A program made the translations under genes and the position numbers. From Acanthacorydalis orientalis (taxonomy: Eukaryota > Arthropoda > Insecta > Megaloptera > Corydalidae), in contig CM068313.1 of the NCBI GenBank assembly GCA_034766995.1, positions 26,915,825 to 26,979,824 of the forward strand: a stretch of DNA of 64,000 nucleotides. The letters are read 5' to 3'. The notes under the pieces were generated by a model. The model made no database searches and was not told the DNA's origin. It was given only the letters and a program-made list of their open reading frames with translations. The stretch's first letter is position 1; each line of letters begins with the position of its first letter. Positions 38,924-53,007 of this stretch are shown here, piece after piece.

Positions 38924-40489
38924 GAGAGAGAGAGAGAGGTAAACAAAGAAAATAATTAAATTGTACTATTTTGACATCTAAATGAAAATAAATTTATATA
39001 AAAACTATAATAATACAATTGTCAATATTTATAGATAATAAATAACAAATCTTATTATATAATAGATTGAATTATTAAAATATCTCGTTACACATTTCGT
39101 AATTTAAAAACTGAAGTACAATATAAATTACTATATAATTTTTAACTTTTTTCTAATTTTTTCTAAATTATTCCATTCTTTTTAAAGATGTATAAAAATG
39201 AATAGTTGTTCTCGCTTTTCATAAAATATGTATTCTGAATAATGTTAATTTTCACATACAAATTATGTTCCAGTCGAAGTTTCAATTAATAATAAAAATA
39301 TATTAATTCAGAAATATACAATACTTATATATCCATGCACATACGAGTACATGTATATATATATATATATATATTTAACATCCCTCTATACCATTGTAAG
39401 AATCCAAATATCAAAAATATTTTGTTGTAAAGAACTTCGTATATCAGCAATGTTCATTCTTAATAATTAAACATAATGAAAACACTATCAAGATACACAA
39501 ATATTCAAATATCATTAACATTACAAAGAAACACATCTTCTTTTAAGCTACGAAATAATATAACTATTCACATAAATCATGTTGTTAAAAGAATAAAAGA
39601 AAAGAAAAAAACTTTGTATAATACTAAAAACAATATACATGTTATAAATCAAACAATAGAAGTGAAAAAATAATAGAAACGCTACCGTTTCTTATTGAAA
39701 ATACAACATAGATAAAAAGTAAAAAAAATGTTTCATTACTATCAATTTGAAGGACTTTATAATAAAAACATATAATTGGAATATAAATATAAGAGAATAA
39801 ATTATGTATTATCTATAAGTAGTAACTAATTAAAAATGAATGTAATTAAAAATAAAAGTTTTCTTTCACTTATACAACTTATTAATAAATTTACTAGGTA
39901 AACAAATGAATACATTTTTTTGTGATAAAGCGAATTCAAATAATATCTACATATTATTTTGCTTAATGCACAATGATTCATTTTAATTTTTTTATTCCTT
40001 GTAATAATGAAAAATACACAAAAAATAAATATCATAAATAATATTTGATTTAATTAAAAAATAATTCATTAATTTCATTAAATTTAATCAAATAAATAAT
40101 GTATAAATACAATTAAAATATTTTATAATGTAATAAATTGGATTTCTGTTACTGATAGTGGTTTATAATCTAATAGAAAAAAATTTAACCTAAAAATATA
40201 ACATCTTGACTTTTTCATATACAATAAGTTTGCGAATTTCTTGACAATATTTATTGCAAATTGAAATGAATATATTAAAGAGTTTAACAGAATTATTACA
40301 CGACTAGAATAATTCATATACTGCACAAACCAGTAAATCCGTTGGGGTATTTTATAAAGTTAACTTTATATATACAAATCCGTAAAGAAGTATTTTGATC
40401 AAAGTTATTCTACGATATATATACAGTGAATTCTACTTTGAATTTCATGCACGAAAAATTCAATAAGACACCATATATTAAAAAGGTAA
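37001..40489. other. AT-rich gene-free DNA with TA and GA tracts
   Basis: No gene is seen. TA tracts lie at about 37250-37302, 38470-38490 (followed by GAGAGAGAG), 38879-38918 (followed by a GA run to about 38938) and 39355-39374. A fold-back pair lies at 37930-37945 and 37966-37982. Confidence 0.7.
37930..37982. repeat. Imperfect inverted repeat, 16-17-bp arms, 20-bp loop
   Basis: AAAATGAAATTTTTAT (37930-37945) pairs with ATAAAAAATTTCATTTT (37966-37982) with one extra base. Low sequence complexity means it may be chance. Confidence 0.45.
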
Positions 40490-40642
40490 AAGAGAAGATT
40501 GAAACCTGCTGTCTGTATCAGTCACCGTGATATGCCGTCATCGAAAATAAAATGAACACCATCTATATATCCTGTGATGTACACTTGTCTGGAAATCTTT
40601 TTTGCCACATATGCCCCCAGTGTTACGGAATCGATTTGTATT

Positions 40643-40692
<50 letters not shown>

Positions 40693-40990
40693 ACTTCAAA
40701 TAGTGGGAAGATTGAATGACGAGTTTCCCCACAAAGGATACACTATTCACGACGGATATATTGCACCACTTTTTCCTTGCAGCGCGAACAAGTTCGAAGA
40801 AGAAGTAGGATTTATATGTGGATGAGATGAGCCGTGCTAGAAACCCTTTGGCTCTTTAACGCAGATGTTCGGTTTCTGTAATTAAACCGCATATAGCGTA
40901 TAACGTATGTATACGGGCTGCTAGAGCATGTTCGAATGTTTTTATGTTTGTGATTTCAGATGAATGAAGTTTCGGTCAAGTTTATTTTTC
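40490..40990. other. G+C-richer island split by a (TA)n tract
   Basis: Balanced sequence on both sides of a TA tract (about 40645-40689) contains CATATGCCCCCAGTGTTACGG on the left and GACGAGTTTCCCCACAAAGG on the right. Open frames cross it on both strands (83 and 70 codons), but both translate the TA tract as Tyr-Ile repeats. The plus-strand part after the tract reads VGRLNDEFPHKGYTIHDGY and later FEEEVGFICG, which is protein-like but not recognised. TTTTTCCTTGCAG near 40781 resembles a splice acceptor. It could be an old coding or regulatory segment into which a TA repeat expanded. Confidence 0.3.
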
Positions 40991-41404
40991 TTTCTTTTCC
41001 GTATTCTCGATAATATGTTTATCGGTGCTAAAAAAATCTCGATACTTTATATTGAATTTATACACAAACTTAATAAAACATAAAACGAAAAAACAATTAG
41101 TAACGGTAAGGATGTGATTCGCGAAAGTATTTTATTTATTTTGTTTGTTTTGTACTGTGAGATTAATAGTCGTACTTACTGAACCGTTTTAAGTTCCCAG
41201 AAAACGATTCATTAAAACAACGCTTTAATTACAAAGTAAGTTTTTTACAACTAACTTTTTCGTATTGTTTCAAACGAAATTGTTTAATGAAAAGTAATAC
41301 TTATAATTAACCTAGCAAACATATTTACATTAGATACTGTATACAACATTTTTTTTTATTTCATTCAATAACGAATATATATATATATATATATATATAT
41401 ATTC
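40991..41404. other. AT-rich spacer
   Basis: No gene is seen. A (TA)n tract lies at 41377-41402, just before the palindrome. Confidence 0.6.
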
Positions 41405-41456
41405 GATCAGTCATTGGTATATATATATATATATATATATATACCAATGACTGATC
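41405..41456. repeat. Perfect 52-bp palindrome with a TA core
   Basis: The arm GATCAGTCATTGGTAT (41405-41420) is the exact reverse complement of ATACCAATGACTGATC (41441-41456). The 20 bases between them alternate AT, so all 52 bp are self-complementary. The non-TA arms make this more than a microsatellite; it looks like a TA tract duplicated in inverted orientation with its flank, as expected from template switching. It could extrude as a cruciform. Confidence 0.9.
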
Positions 41457-43445
41457 AAACAGCATGCTCATTTTTTAAAAATCTAAAAAGTGCGTCACTC
41501 ATATTAGAATAAGTAAATTATTTTGAAAATAATGAAAAATATATATTATTGTCATTAATATAGAAAAAAATTAATAAACACATGTAAAACAGGTAATATA
41601 TAAATAAAAGTGTTTGTTTATTGAGTGAGTATAAAAATAATAGAAAGTATTTTTATGCTGAATAAAAATACCTACATTTTTAGTTTTTTCAATCAATTTG
41701 TTTCAATGCAACATATTTTGTACGTATATACTGTATGTGTGCAATAAATATTAAAAAAGTATAGGAATCGTTAATAAGAAAAACTTTCATTGATATAAAT
41801 TCTTACAGAATGAATGTTTTGTAAAACTTTATATCAGAAGTAAAATAATGATATGAATATCGTACTTTGAACTTGTAACTTTGTAGATATAAACCAATTG
41901 AGGTACATATTGTTATAAACTTCCATTTATTTGAAATGTGAAATCGAATTCTGTTCAGTCAATTATCTAGATTAAACTTTTGCATGGTTTCTTCGATTTA
42001 TACATTAAATCATTATATATATATATATATGTTAAAAATTATATTTTTTACTTTTTTTTAATTTTTGAAAATATAATAATTTAAAAATAAAGAAACTGTA
42101 ATCAAATACAATACACAACAGAATGAAAAACTACATTGTATATAATAAAATTCTTACTTTCAATTTGTTTACAATAACAACCGATTATTTACTTTTGTAA
42201 GTAAATATTTTTAAGTTTATCTTAACTCAAAGACTTTTCTTTTTTTTCAGAAATAAAATAATTGTTCACTTGATAAAATTCGTAAAGAACTGATTTCAGT
42301 TATTCCTACTATTTATCATATCTAGTTGTAAAATTTATAAAAAGCTTCATATTTTAAAAACATACGTCATAGCAATATTGAACATTTTATCTTCCTTTGT
42401 AATATTCAAAACAAACTACTTCCTGCATATAACAATTCTCGATTCTTGAAAAACAATAAAAATATCTCCCGCCAGTGAAAATGCTAAAATAATCAACTTA
42501 TTACACATAATATTTCCAAAAAAGTATATTTTATAAAAAATTGTTTTTAAAAACCACTTTTACAAATAAAAATACTTAAATTTATATTTTTTATGACATT
42601 CAAAATGAATAGAAAATAAATACCTTTTATTTTCAAATACAATATATTCTAGAAATTTGAAATATTTGGCGAATAATTTATTTTTCATATCAGACATCGG
42701 AAAATAATTTTCACAAAATCAATTTTAAAGAAAAAAATAAAATTTTAACTTAAAAAAGGAAAATAAATGAAATTTGAAATATAACATATTTCTTTCATAT
42801 AATTCAAAACACTAAATCAAACACTAACAGTACAAATTTTAGAAAGCATATATATATATATTCGTAATATTATTGTGTTTTTTCATGGTATTTCACATAA
42901 ACATTCTACCCAATTTTCGTCAGATTTCAATTTTCTAGTACAAATACATACGTATATAATATACTTGTAAGCAAATAAATGTTGTTTTTTTACCATAAAT
43001 GAGAAGATACGTATATAACAAGATATTTTTTTCAGTATACTGTTAAAAAAATTAAAAAGGGAAAAAAAGAAATAAATAAAAATAATAGCACTTTCAACAT
43101 TTTCTACTTTGTGTACATTTCACATACAATCCTCACATACATCCACACATACAATCCTCTCATACAATCTTCGCATTTCACATATAACTGCGATATCAAA
43201 TATTTTGGAACCGTTTTACTCCACACAGGGATTTTAAATGAAATTAAAATAATACAATTATAATATGTACATTTTATAATGGAAAATAAATTTATTTTTA
43301 AAAAAAACAGTACTTTTATAACTAAAAGCATCAATTTATCATTTTAGTTTGACTCAAAACATTGTACCTTTTGTAAAAAATAGCAAACATAAAATGTGTT
43401 TCAAAGAATATAAATAGACAACAATTTATATAAATCGGCAACATA

Positions 43446-43502
<57 letters not shown>

Positions 43503-44647
43503 AATGTCCGTTGAAATGTATTGGAAATAAACATTAATATATAACATCAATCTCTTTAAGCTTTAAATGAAATCTATAATAAATACGATACTATTAAATA
43601 AACTCTGTACAAATAATCTATTCTTCAAGTTCATTGTTATGAATTAATTTGTTAGAAAAGTCTTAAATTTCCTTATTAAAATAAGTGTCTATGAATTAAT
43701 TAATTTAAAGATTATAATTCAAATTGAAATAAAAACTAAAATCAAATGAATAATGAAAATTCTGAATAGAATTTCCTTTATGCTCATTAAACATTTTTAA
43801 AAGGTAATTCATAAATTTGTAAATATAATTTATTTTTTCATACTTGTATTCTGCTTATTAAATACTTTTTCCGATCGTGTAAAAATAACATAGCTAAAAC
43901 GATGAAATTTGAATATTTTTTAATTCAGTTTTCAAAAATTTAAAGTCAACACTTTTTATTAAATACACAATTCTTGTCGCTTATACTTTACACAAATTAT
44001 ATGGTATAGAAGTTATTATTAAAAATATTATTTTTTCAAATTACTGAAATTGATTAAATAATCTCTTTTTGTATTCCGAATTATACGAACAGAAGATATG
44101 AGTTTCGTTCAGTTTTAAAGTAAACATCACCCCTTTTTCCGAATCGTTAGTTTTTAAATCTTTAAATAAATAATATGATTTTTTATCAAGTCTACAATAA
44201 AAAAATATACGTATATTTCATGAATAATTATTTCCTTGTTCGCGAATATTTTATACTGAATACATTAAATGTTTTGAGTAAAAATAATTGTTTTTATAAT
44301 TGCTGCCTTGATTTTTTCCATTCAATATTTTAGTAAAATTTAATATCATTATATATAGCTGTCAAGGAACAATAATTGTTATTTTTTATGAATAGTAATA
44401 TAATTTCAAGAATAATGTACTAAAATAGATATTGAAGAGAAGACAATAAATCTTACATTAAAACGTGTATTTTCTAGAACAATTCATTTTCAAAGATAGA
44501 AACAAAAATTACTTTTATTAAATTGCAAATAATTACAATTTCTAATAATAAATACTAATTTTAACATAAATTTGCAACATTTAATATAATACAATTTATT
44601 TAATATTTAAACCGGCTTATAATTTTTTTTCTTAATTTCACATTTTA

Positions 44648-44708
<61 letters not shown>

Positions 44709-46326
44709 TATACATATATTTAACAACATACATTTATTCAAAATAAAATATATTAATTCTTTAAGAAATTATCTGTCATTTGATAACAATAATAACATTT
44801 TGGTTATTTTATTTTTTTGGTAAAACTATATGAAAATATTTATTGAATTGAACAACTGTTACACTATTAAATTTCTTGTACTTGTTTAAAAAATAAGCGT
44901 AAAAATTAAATTTGAGATGGACACAATCAAAATAAAGAAGAAAATAATTATTATTTGACATAAATGTTACCTTTTTATTCAAAATAAGGCAAATAACATT
45001 AAAAATAGTATTATAAATATTTTTTAAATATTTTACTCAAGTGTATACTCTTCACGAACTCTTTAAAATAAATTAATGAATTTAATTAAATTTAAACATA
45101 GTCACTTGATTTTAAAAACTATATATATATATATATATATATACATATACATATGTATATATATATATTATTATTATTATTTTCAACTTAGAAAACTATT
45201 CAACCCATGTTCACTTCAATAACAGTGTTACATCATTATCGCATCCTGTGCAAGAAAATATTAGTGTAATATAATATAAAGTGAGAAAAATTGCAAGAAA
45301 AATATAATATTTTTCATGTTCATCTTGTAGAAAAATATTTATTTTTCTGGTATCTAGTTAAGATATAGCATTCAAGCAACACAAACTCAATGCATGACAG
45401 CGTCTAGACCATTCTCTTGTATAGATGTCACAGATGGCTTGAGACCGTAAGACATTTGGAGATACATGAAAAAAACTTTTTCTTCATGACTTCGTTTATC
45501 AGAAAGATTTCGTTCTTATTTATGACATTTTCATAACATATTTCTGCTAAATAGGACATTAAACAGAAATTAAGTTGAAACATGAATAAACACAAAAATA
45601 ATAATGTATTAATTAAAAAAAAACCATTGAGCATAATTCCAATATAAAAAAATTAGTTCCGACAACAATGACAATTATGAAAACATTTCCGAATCTTAAC
45701 TGATTTCGTACCAGTTGCTGTCAAAAATGTCAAATTGTCAATTTATCAACTCTTCGAACAGAAATTTCAATATAAAAAATGTATTACAAATCTTTTTTAA
45801 AGTACGAATAAATTTTCACTACGCAAATATAATTTTAATTTGTCTCAGAAATTTTCTCTATAATTATTTTTATCATTTTATTCGAACTTAAATAATAGTA
45901 ATGATCTACTGAAACAATATCAAACCATTCAAATAAAACCAATAACTTTTTATTGTGTGAACACTTAATTAAAATGAAAAGCATCAATAAATTGTATTAC
46001 ATGTACTTATATAGCGTACTTTTCAATCAATTTCTTTTATTATTTTAGTTTATAATAGATTATAATAAGTGCCTGATTTAAATGTTTGTTTATTTATAAT
46101 ATATATATATATATATATATATAAATATATATGCATATATATATATATATATATGCATATATATATATATTACAAAATCATTCTCCTCAGACTATTTAAA
46201 TATTTTAATTTTTTCCACTAAATCAAAATAAATAATAACTTCCCTATATAATTATTCATACTATTATACTATTAATTATAGAAAAGTCATATTAAAATTT
46301 TTTTAAAAAAATACAAATGTATACAA

Positions 46327-46382
<56 letters not shown>

Positions 46383-46589
46383 AGAGAGAAAGAATTAAGG
46401 CTCAAATTTAATCAACTAAATAAATTAAAGTAGTTTTTTTGTTCGTATTTAAAGTATTGAACCAATGTACGACCAATAGTAAACAAAACGCTCAAAACTT
46501 CGAGAAAACTGTTTTTCTATACACATACAACATTTATTTGTGTCTATAAACTTTTTGCACTTAACCTTCCAATATAAAAGTAGCCTGAT
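41457..46589. other. AT-rich gene-free DNA with TA tracts
   Basis: No gene is seen. TA tracts lie at about 42014-42031, 42848-42861, 43448-43499, 44653-44720, 45119-45168 (with a short TTA run after it), 46099-46172 (with GCATAT interruptions) and 46330-46379 (followed by AAAGAGAGAG). A 13-bp minisatellite lies at 43121-43171. Confidence 0.7.
43121..43171. repeat. 13-bp tandem repeat, about four imperfect units
   Basis: Units read CACATACAATCCT (43121-43133), a shortened CACATACATCCA (43134-43145), CACATACAATCCT (43146-43158) and CTCATACAATCTT (43159-43171). This is a small minisatellite. The minus-strand frame crossing it (CMRGLYVWMYVRIV) is a by-product. Confidence 0.8.
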
Positions 46590-46985
46590 ACTCTAATGCC
46601 ATAAAAAAACTACACCTATCAGCATAATTTTTTGTTCCACCTACACTTTATGTTTTCTACGCGGAACGTTCTATCTGAAAGTTGTACACGCTTTCGAAAC
46701 TGAAGTCTCTGGAGGTCATTTATTTAACGTTAGCGGGCGTAGTAACCGTGAAATGCACTGACGTCGATTAATCAATTGGGGATCTCTTCAAAATAGTACG
46801 TTATTAGAGTATTTCATTGACGACATTATACCTCTTCGCTAAGACCTTCATCAACTAACCTGGCAACATAGTAATTGGTTTTGGCAGCTTCAATTTTCTC
46901 ATCAAAATAGATTCGCTTTTAAATGATATCTAATAAATGAGCCATGATCTTAGTCTCTTATAATCGCCTCGCTGTCATTAATCAT
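46590..46985. other. G+C-richer, CpG-containing island
   Basis: About 400 bp of balanced sequence includes TTTCTACGCGGAACG, TTAGCGGGCGTAG and GCACTGACGTCGATTAATC. On the minus strand a stretch near 46910-46830 reads KRIYFDEKIEAAKTNYYVAR and then LVDEGLSEEV before a stop. That is unusually protein-like for this window, but I cannot assign it to a family. Candidate decayed coding segment, exon or regulatory element. Confidence 0.35.
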
Positions 46986-47297
46986 TCAATTAAATATACA
47001 TACACACATATTTAGGAACATTTATGTAAATAAGTGTTACACACAAAAACCTATTCATAAAGTTATATGTACATATGTACATACACACACACACACACAT
47101 ATATATATATACACAACAATATTTGAAATATAGTAAAATATACTTTATATGGAAGTAATATATTTTAATCACCTTTATATAGACAAAAATAAATAAAACG
47201 ACGATTTTCTACAAATGGTAGTTAGTGTTCTTCATAATTACGTTATAATATTACATTCAACCTAATAACATCTGTTATGTTAAATTATGAGAAATGT

Positions 47298-47329
<32 letters not shown>

Positions 47330-47781
47330 TATATATACACATGAATAATTTAAATGATTCAAGATAAAGTATGAATATTAATCAATAAAAATAGGTTTAT
47401 TCTTTCTTGACTTCTCTGCCATAGGACCTGCTATTGTACATATATAGGCATATTCACAATTGTTTATATGTAGTAGTCATGAAATAAATAAAAATTGTTA
47501 CATTCTTAATTATAGCAAAACAATAAAACGTGTTGTTCATAAACCATTTCATAAATAAAAATAATTCTTGTCCATATTATTGAAAACAAAAAAATCATGT
47601 GAATATTTTTCATCATCTGGCTTAAAGAAATCGAACTTTATAAAAAACCGAGGAGAAAAATTTAAATTTATTTGCAGCAATTAAACTAACATTCCAATAT
47701 TGCTCATTTTTTGCAATGTTAAAATACCTAATAAAAAAATTTTTTTTGACTAGCATGTTCTATTTATAACTTATATGCAAA

Positions 47782-47828
<47 letters not shown>

Positions 47829-48267
47829 GTATATTGATAAAAACATATTTTAAATGGATAATATGTTACTAAAATCAATATTCTGTTATTTCAAACTCTT
47901 TATCAAAACAATGTTTTGAAAACGATAACAACTAATGTATTTTCTATCAAATAAAATCAAATTTCAAAAGAAAAATTAAAACTCTCGCTATCAAATATGT
48001 TTCCACACAGAGTAAACTTTATAATTCTATGATTTATTATTTAATTAAAAATTAAATAAAAAAAAGTTATATATTACATTTTTTAGTAAATCTTCACTTC
48101 ATGCTATAAAATAAATATCAGTAACTTGCAAACTTAAATGTTTTTACGTTAAAAAAGTTATGAAGATACAATTACATATCTAAAAAGGCAGTAAGTTTTC
48201 ATTGTCTTTTTGACTGTACTTTCACACTAAATACACTATTATAGTATTATATCACATTAGACAAAAT
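46986..48267. other. AT-rich gene-free DNA with TA and CA tracts
   Basis: No gene is seen. (CA)n(TA)n lies at about 47081-47113, (TA)n at 47299-47338, and (TA)n passing into GTAT repeats at 47786-47833. Confidence 0.7.
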
Positions 48268-48408
48268 ATGGACAACCCTGATATTACACATAAAATATTC
48301 AAAGCACTTGAGTGTGGGACGTTACTTATAAGATACGCTACTCTAAACATGCCTTTTCGTCTACTTTATGCTAATTTAAAAGTGTTTCAGACTATGAATT
48401 TTATTATG

Positions 48409-48440
<32 letters not shown>

Positions 48441-48624
48441 CGTGTGTGTGCGTGTGTATAAATGTATGTACATATGTATGAATATGAATATTACATCTGA
48501 TGTATACACAACCAATGAATTTGTATTTTATAACGCAAATATTTGTTTGAGGAAATGGTGCACTTTAAAGTGTAAAGCTGGAAAAACAAATTTAATATAT
48601 AAGAACAATATTGATTTAAACTGA
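48268..48624 (+). CDS. Doubtful 118-codon frame crossing a TG repeat
   Basis: The frame starts at ATG 48268 (MDNPDITHKIFKALECGTLL) and ends at TGA 48622. Its middle is a translated (TG)n tract giving alternating Val-Cys, and the tail reads LRKWCTLKCKAGKTN. The first 48 and last 40 residues are not low-complexity, but no domain is recognised. A stop-free TG tract easily bridges two chance frames, so the length is weak evidence. Confidence 0.12.
48417..48458. repeat. (TG)n microsatellite
   Basis: TG repeats with two TGCG variants, preceded by a short TA run. Confidence 0.9.
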
Positions 48625-48874
48625 AAACGATTTATATTGGATTTAGTTTTGTAGTAAGAGGTGATTTATTCTTCTTTTAAATCGAATAACTTTAAAGGAT
48701 TTTCTTTAATTTTAATTTATATTCAGTTCGATAAAACGTAGTACGAGCAATAAAACGAATTTTATGTATACGTATTTATTTAAAACAAATCTAATTATTA
48801 ATGATCTTACAGCCCACGTATCAAAAGCCAAAATTTATATATATATATATACATACACACATATATATATATAT

Positions 48875-48923
<49 letters not shown>

Positions 48924-49104
48924 TATATATATATATATATAAATATTATTTTAACTCGTAAATTTTTATTGTAAAAATAAAGTTAATAGAAAATCAAAAC
49001 TCATATTTTAAATAAATGCCATTAAGCTGTTAAAAAATATTTTTCATTATTTGAAATTAATACAATATTTTAATATAATTTTCAGTTAAAAAGCATAATA
49101 ACAT

Positions 49105-49174
<70 letters not shown>

Positions 49175-49527
49175 TTATATATGTATCAATAGGTGTATAT
49201 TTTTTTATAAAAGATATGAATTAAATTTAGTTTGATTCCATTTTATGCTTCTAAAACGAATATTTTTATGAAGAGTTAGTATTTAAAAGCTAGTAATCTT
49301 CTTAAGTAAAATTTATATTGTGGAAAAAAGTATATATATATATATATCACAAAAAAATGTTTTAACAATATGGAAAATTATTATAAATCAAATAATTTGT
49401 TTTACAACTTTTTAATTTTGAAATAAAAGTTGTTATAAATATTTAATCGATTTAAATATTTACGGTAAAAGATACTTATTTTATAAACATTTTTTGTCAT
49501 TTTTAACCATCAATTAACATATGTATG

Positions 49528-49584
<57 letters not shown>

Positions 49585-50113
49585 CCGCTTAGGTATATAA
49601 CTATTTTTTATTGTTTTATTTTTTATATTATAAAGAATCTATTGCCTTTTATTTTATTAAAATAAATTTATCAGAATTATAATAAAAAAAGTACAGAAAA
49701 ATATCCAATACCAAAAATACTATCACAAATTATTCTATACAATATTTTATTGTACAAAGAGTTAAATCTAATTCAATGCAAAAGATATAAAAAAGAAATT
49801 CGTTATAAAATATTTATTTCGAAAAAGCAATTAATTAGAATTAATTTCCATAAAATCCCTAAATTTAAATTCCAACAATCTATAAATCATGAGGACGAAA
49901 GTGTATTGTAAAATTACTTGTTCCCCTCTGTTACTAATGAAAAAAATCACCCACTGTTCGCTAATATCAAGTAATAAATCTCGAGTCGGAGAAAATTACG
50001 TAGACGATTTGCAAAAACACAGATTTAAGAGAATAAAAAAAGATAATAGAATTGTAATGGTGTACTGATATAATCTAATTTTTGATTGCTATATATTTAA
50101 GCATCAATCACTT

Positions 50114-50147
<34 letters not shown>

Positions 50148-50159
50148 ATTATATACATA

Positions 50160-50198
<39 letters not shown>

Positions 50199-51870
50199 CT
50201 GTATTGGCCGACATTAACTAACTGCTTTATTTATTATTTAAGATGCAAAAAAATAATTCATTAAGGTTATATTTTATTTGACGTAAATAATTAAATGTTA
50301 TAGAATTTCACTGAAACAATACAGTACTGGCGTATTCGAAGTGTATATGTACAAAAAATACAAATACAAAACAACTAATAGTGTTTTCATCGAAGACATT
50401 GTCTTTTAAGCGTCTAATTCCAAATTCTGACCAACTCTTCCTAAAATAAGCTTGGTACATGTTATCCACGTACATAAGTTACAAGCTATGTATTATTGAT
50501 CTGCCTTTACATTTAATGATACAAGACGTACGATAGAATGTCCAGTCAATTCAAAAGGTAATTTGTTCTAAAGTTTATGTTTTGTATAAGTTTATATATA
50601 TGTTTGTGTGTGTATGTTTGTAAATATCTATAAAAACACTTGGATAAAAGTTTTGGAAAAATTATTGTTACTGAATGGTGTAATTTAAATTATAATTTTT
50701 ATTTTTGCATTCTTTACAAAAGTATATTGATTTTTTTTATTGATTATATCATTGCGATAACAAATAAAAATGTAGTTTTGTAAATTATATATATATGACT
50801 TATGTAATAACATTATAAAACAAACGTTTTTTTTTTAATAAATTGAACTACATAGTATTTAAAACCATTTTCATATAACAAATGCTATTTAAAATACATT
50901 CAAAGTTTAACATTGAGTTAATGAAAGGTTAATTTTCATCAATAAATCAAGGTATAACACACATTAAATATTTTGAATTATTATTTAATAATATTTATAC
51001 ATAAAAATATTTATATGTTAAAAATTCAGAAACCTGCTCGATGTTTAAGCTAGAATCAACCTAAAATGGAATTAAAATTGTTTGAATAAAATTAATAACA
51101 TCAAAACTGTTACTTTTTTACATTTTAACATTTCTTTTTTAATAAATTAATAATACAGATTTAGAATTCCATTCATCGATTTTAAATCCTAGTAATAACA
51201 AAATAACAAATACACTTATATGCTAATTGAAACAGTGGATGATTGACCATTTTGAAATATTATCTAAAAAAAATTCTTACAATATATTCACGTTTTTATT
51301 ACACACACACATATTTATACATATATATATATATATAAACATCAATGATTTAATGGCATTTAATAGTTAAAATAATCAATTAATATTTTTAGAGCCTAAG
51401 ACATTAAAAAAATGTACGTGAAACATTTTCTGAAGTGTAAAAAAATATTTAAAAAAAAATATTTCCATGAAATAATTTAAAATTAGAAAATTAACATTTC
51501 TTGGAACATAAAGACAGGAAAACATGTATTAAACTTCAGTTTTTACAAAATATTCATTATATTATTTTATAATATTCATAATTTTAAAATTTCGTTGCCT
51601 TATGATTTTAAATTGATAGAAGATTTTATTTTGAATATTAATAGGAACTGGTACTGTAAAATTTATATTAATCTATATTTTTTTCTAGGATTCTACATCT
51701 AGTGTTTTCTTTTTTTGTTCTTTTTTAACCATCACTAAAACTAAATACTAAAAAAAGATTCAGAATATTATATTATCATATTTTAATTCGGATTCGTTTT
51801 CTATGCGTTAATATTTTTATATTTAGCTACTTTTATATGTGCATATAGAAAGTATATTCAGTTTAATGCA
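48625..51870. other. AT-rich gene-free DNA with TA tracts
   Basis: No gene is seen. Repeats lie at about 48836-48942 (alternating TA and CA blocks), 49104-49184, 49330-49347, 49519-49580, 50117-50195 (two TA runs) and 51300-51338 (CA then TA). Confidence 0.7.
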
Positions 51871-52110
51871 TCCTCTTAGCGATTCGCTATGAACGAGAAA
51901 CAAACAGCAATTTACACTAAAACAATTAAAAGCTGAAATTAATAAAACATTTAAACGCGCAGAGCCATGAAATTCCGTATCACAACGTCTAATTTCTGAC
52001 GCCCAGAACTATTAGTATAATACAAGTGATGGTAATTCCGCAATCTTTCCCGCATGACGGCGTCTGCTTTTAGTTGCGTCGGTTTACTTTGAATCGTTTG
52101 ATGTTTTCAA
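51871..52110. other. G+C-richer patch with a small perfect palindrome
   Basis: It opens with TAGCGATTCGCTA (51877-51889), a perfect 13-bp palindrome. It includes ACGCGCAGAGCC and CGCATGACGGCGTCTGC, where the near-palindromic GACGGCGTC stands out. No long frame or known motif is seen. Candidate regulatory element. Confidence 0.3.
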
Positions 52111-52734
52111 AAATCACTGAGCATGAAACGTTCAACTTCAATCATCTTTGTTTTACTAAGCACAGCGAACTAATAATATTAAATAAAAACATTCAAATTA
52201 TGAAGTTATTTGATTATTCAGAACGTGTTTTCTGTACTGAAAATAAAAATGTGTACACGATATCAAGTAATATATAAGTTAATCACTATACTTCATATCT
52301 AAATTGAATTTACCTACAAACATGAACTTAAAACCAATCATCTATGTCAGGCATTGTTACACGCATACAAATATATTTTAAAATATATTTTCATTGCTTT
52401 GTACATGTAATACGCTGAAACATATTTTGTGTCGACAAAAGTAATTGACAAGGAAACATACATTATTTCAGTACACTGCAGAAACACTTGACGGTAATCA
52501 ATTAATGGTTTTTAGTTAAAATTATAACGCAGAATGACATTTATAGTTTATTCAGAAATTTCCTGACAAAACTTTTGAAAAAAGCATTGTGGGACTAATT
52601 TCATTTTAGTTTAACTTTCAATCCATATGAACTCAAAATATTATTTATTTTCTGAACACAAATCTTTTATTGCATAAATAAAAGCAAAAAGTTATTCATG
52701 CAAACAGAATCATTTTTATATGAAAATACATACT

Positions 52735-52784
<50 letters not shown>

Positions 52785-52959
52785 CATACATACATACATA
52801 TATCTATATATATATAACATTCGTTTCCTTCTGAAAGTATTGTACAATTATTTGCAATTCTAAAGAAGACTTTTTAAATTAAAATAAAAACAAAGTAGTT
52901 ACATATTATTAATTATTAATTTGTCTCTTAATAAAATAAAAAAAATATTGACCGCAGAT

Positions 52960-53007
<48 letters not shown>

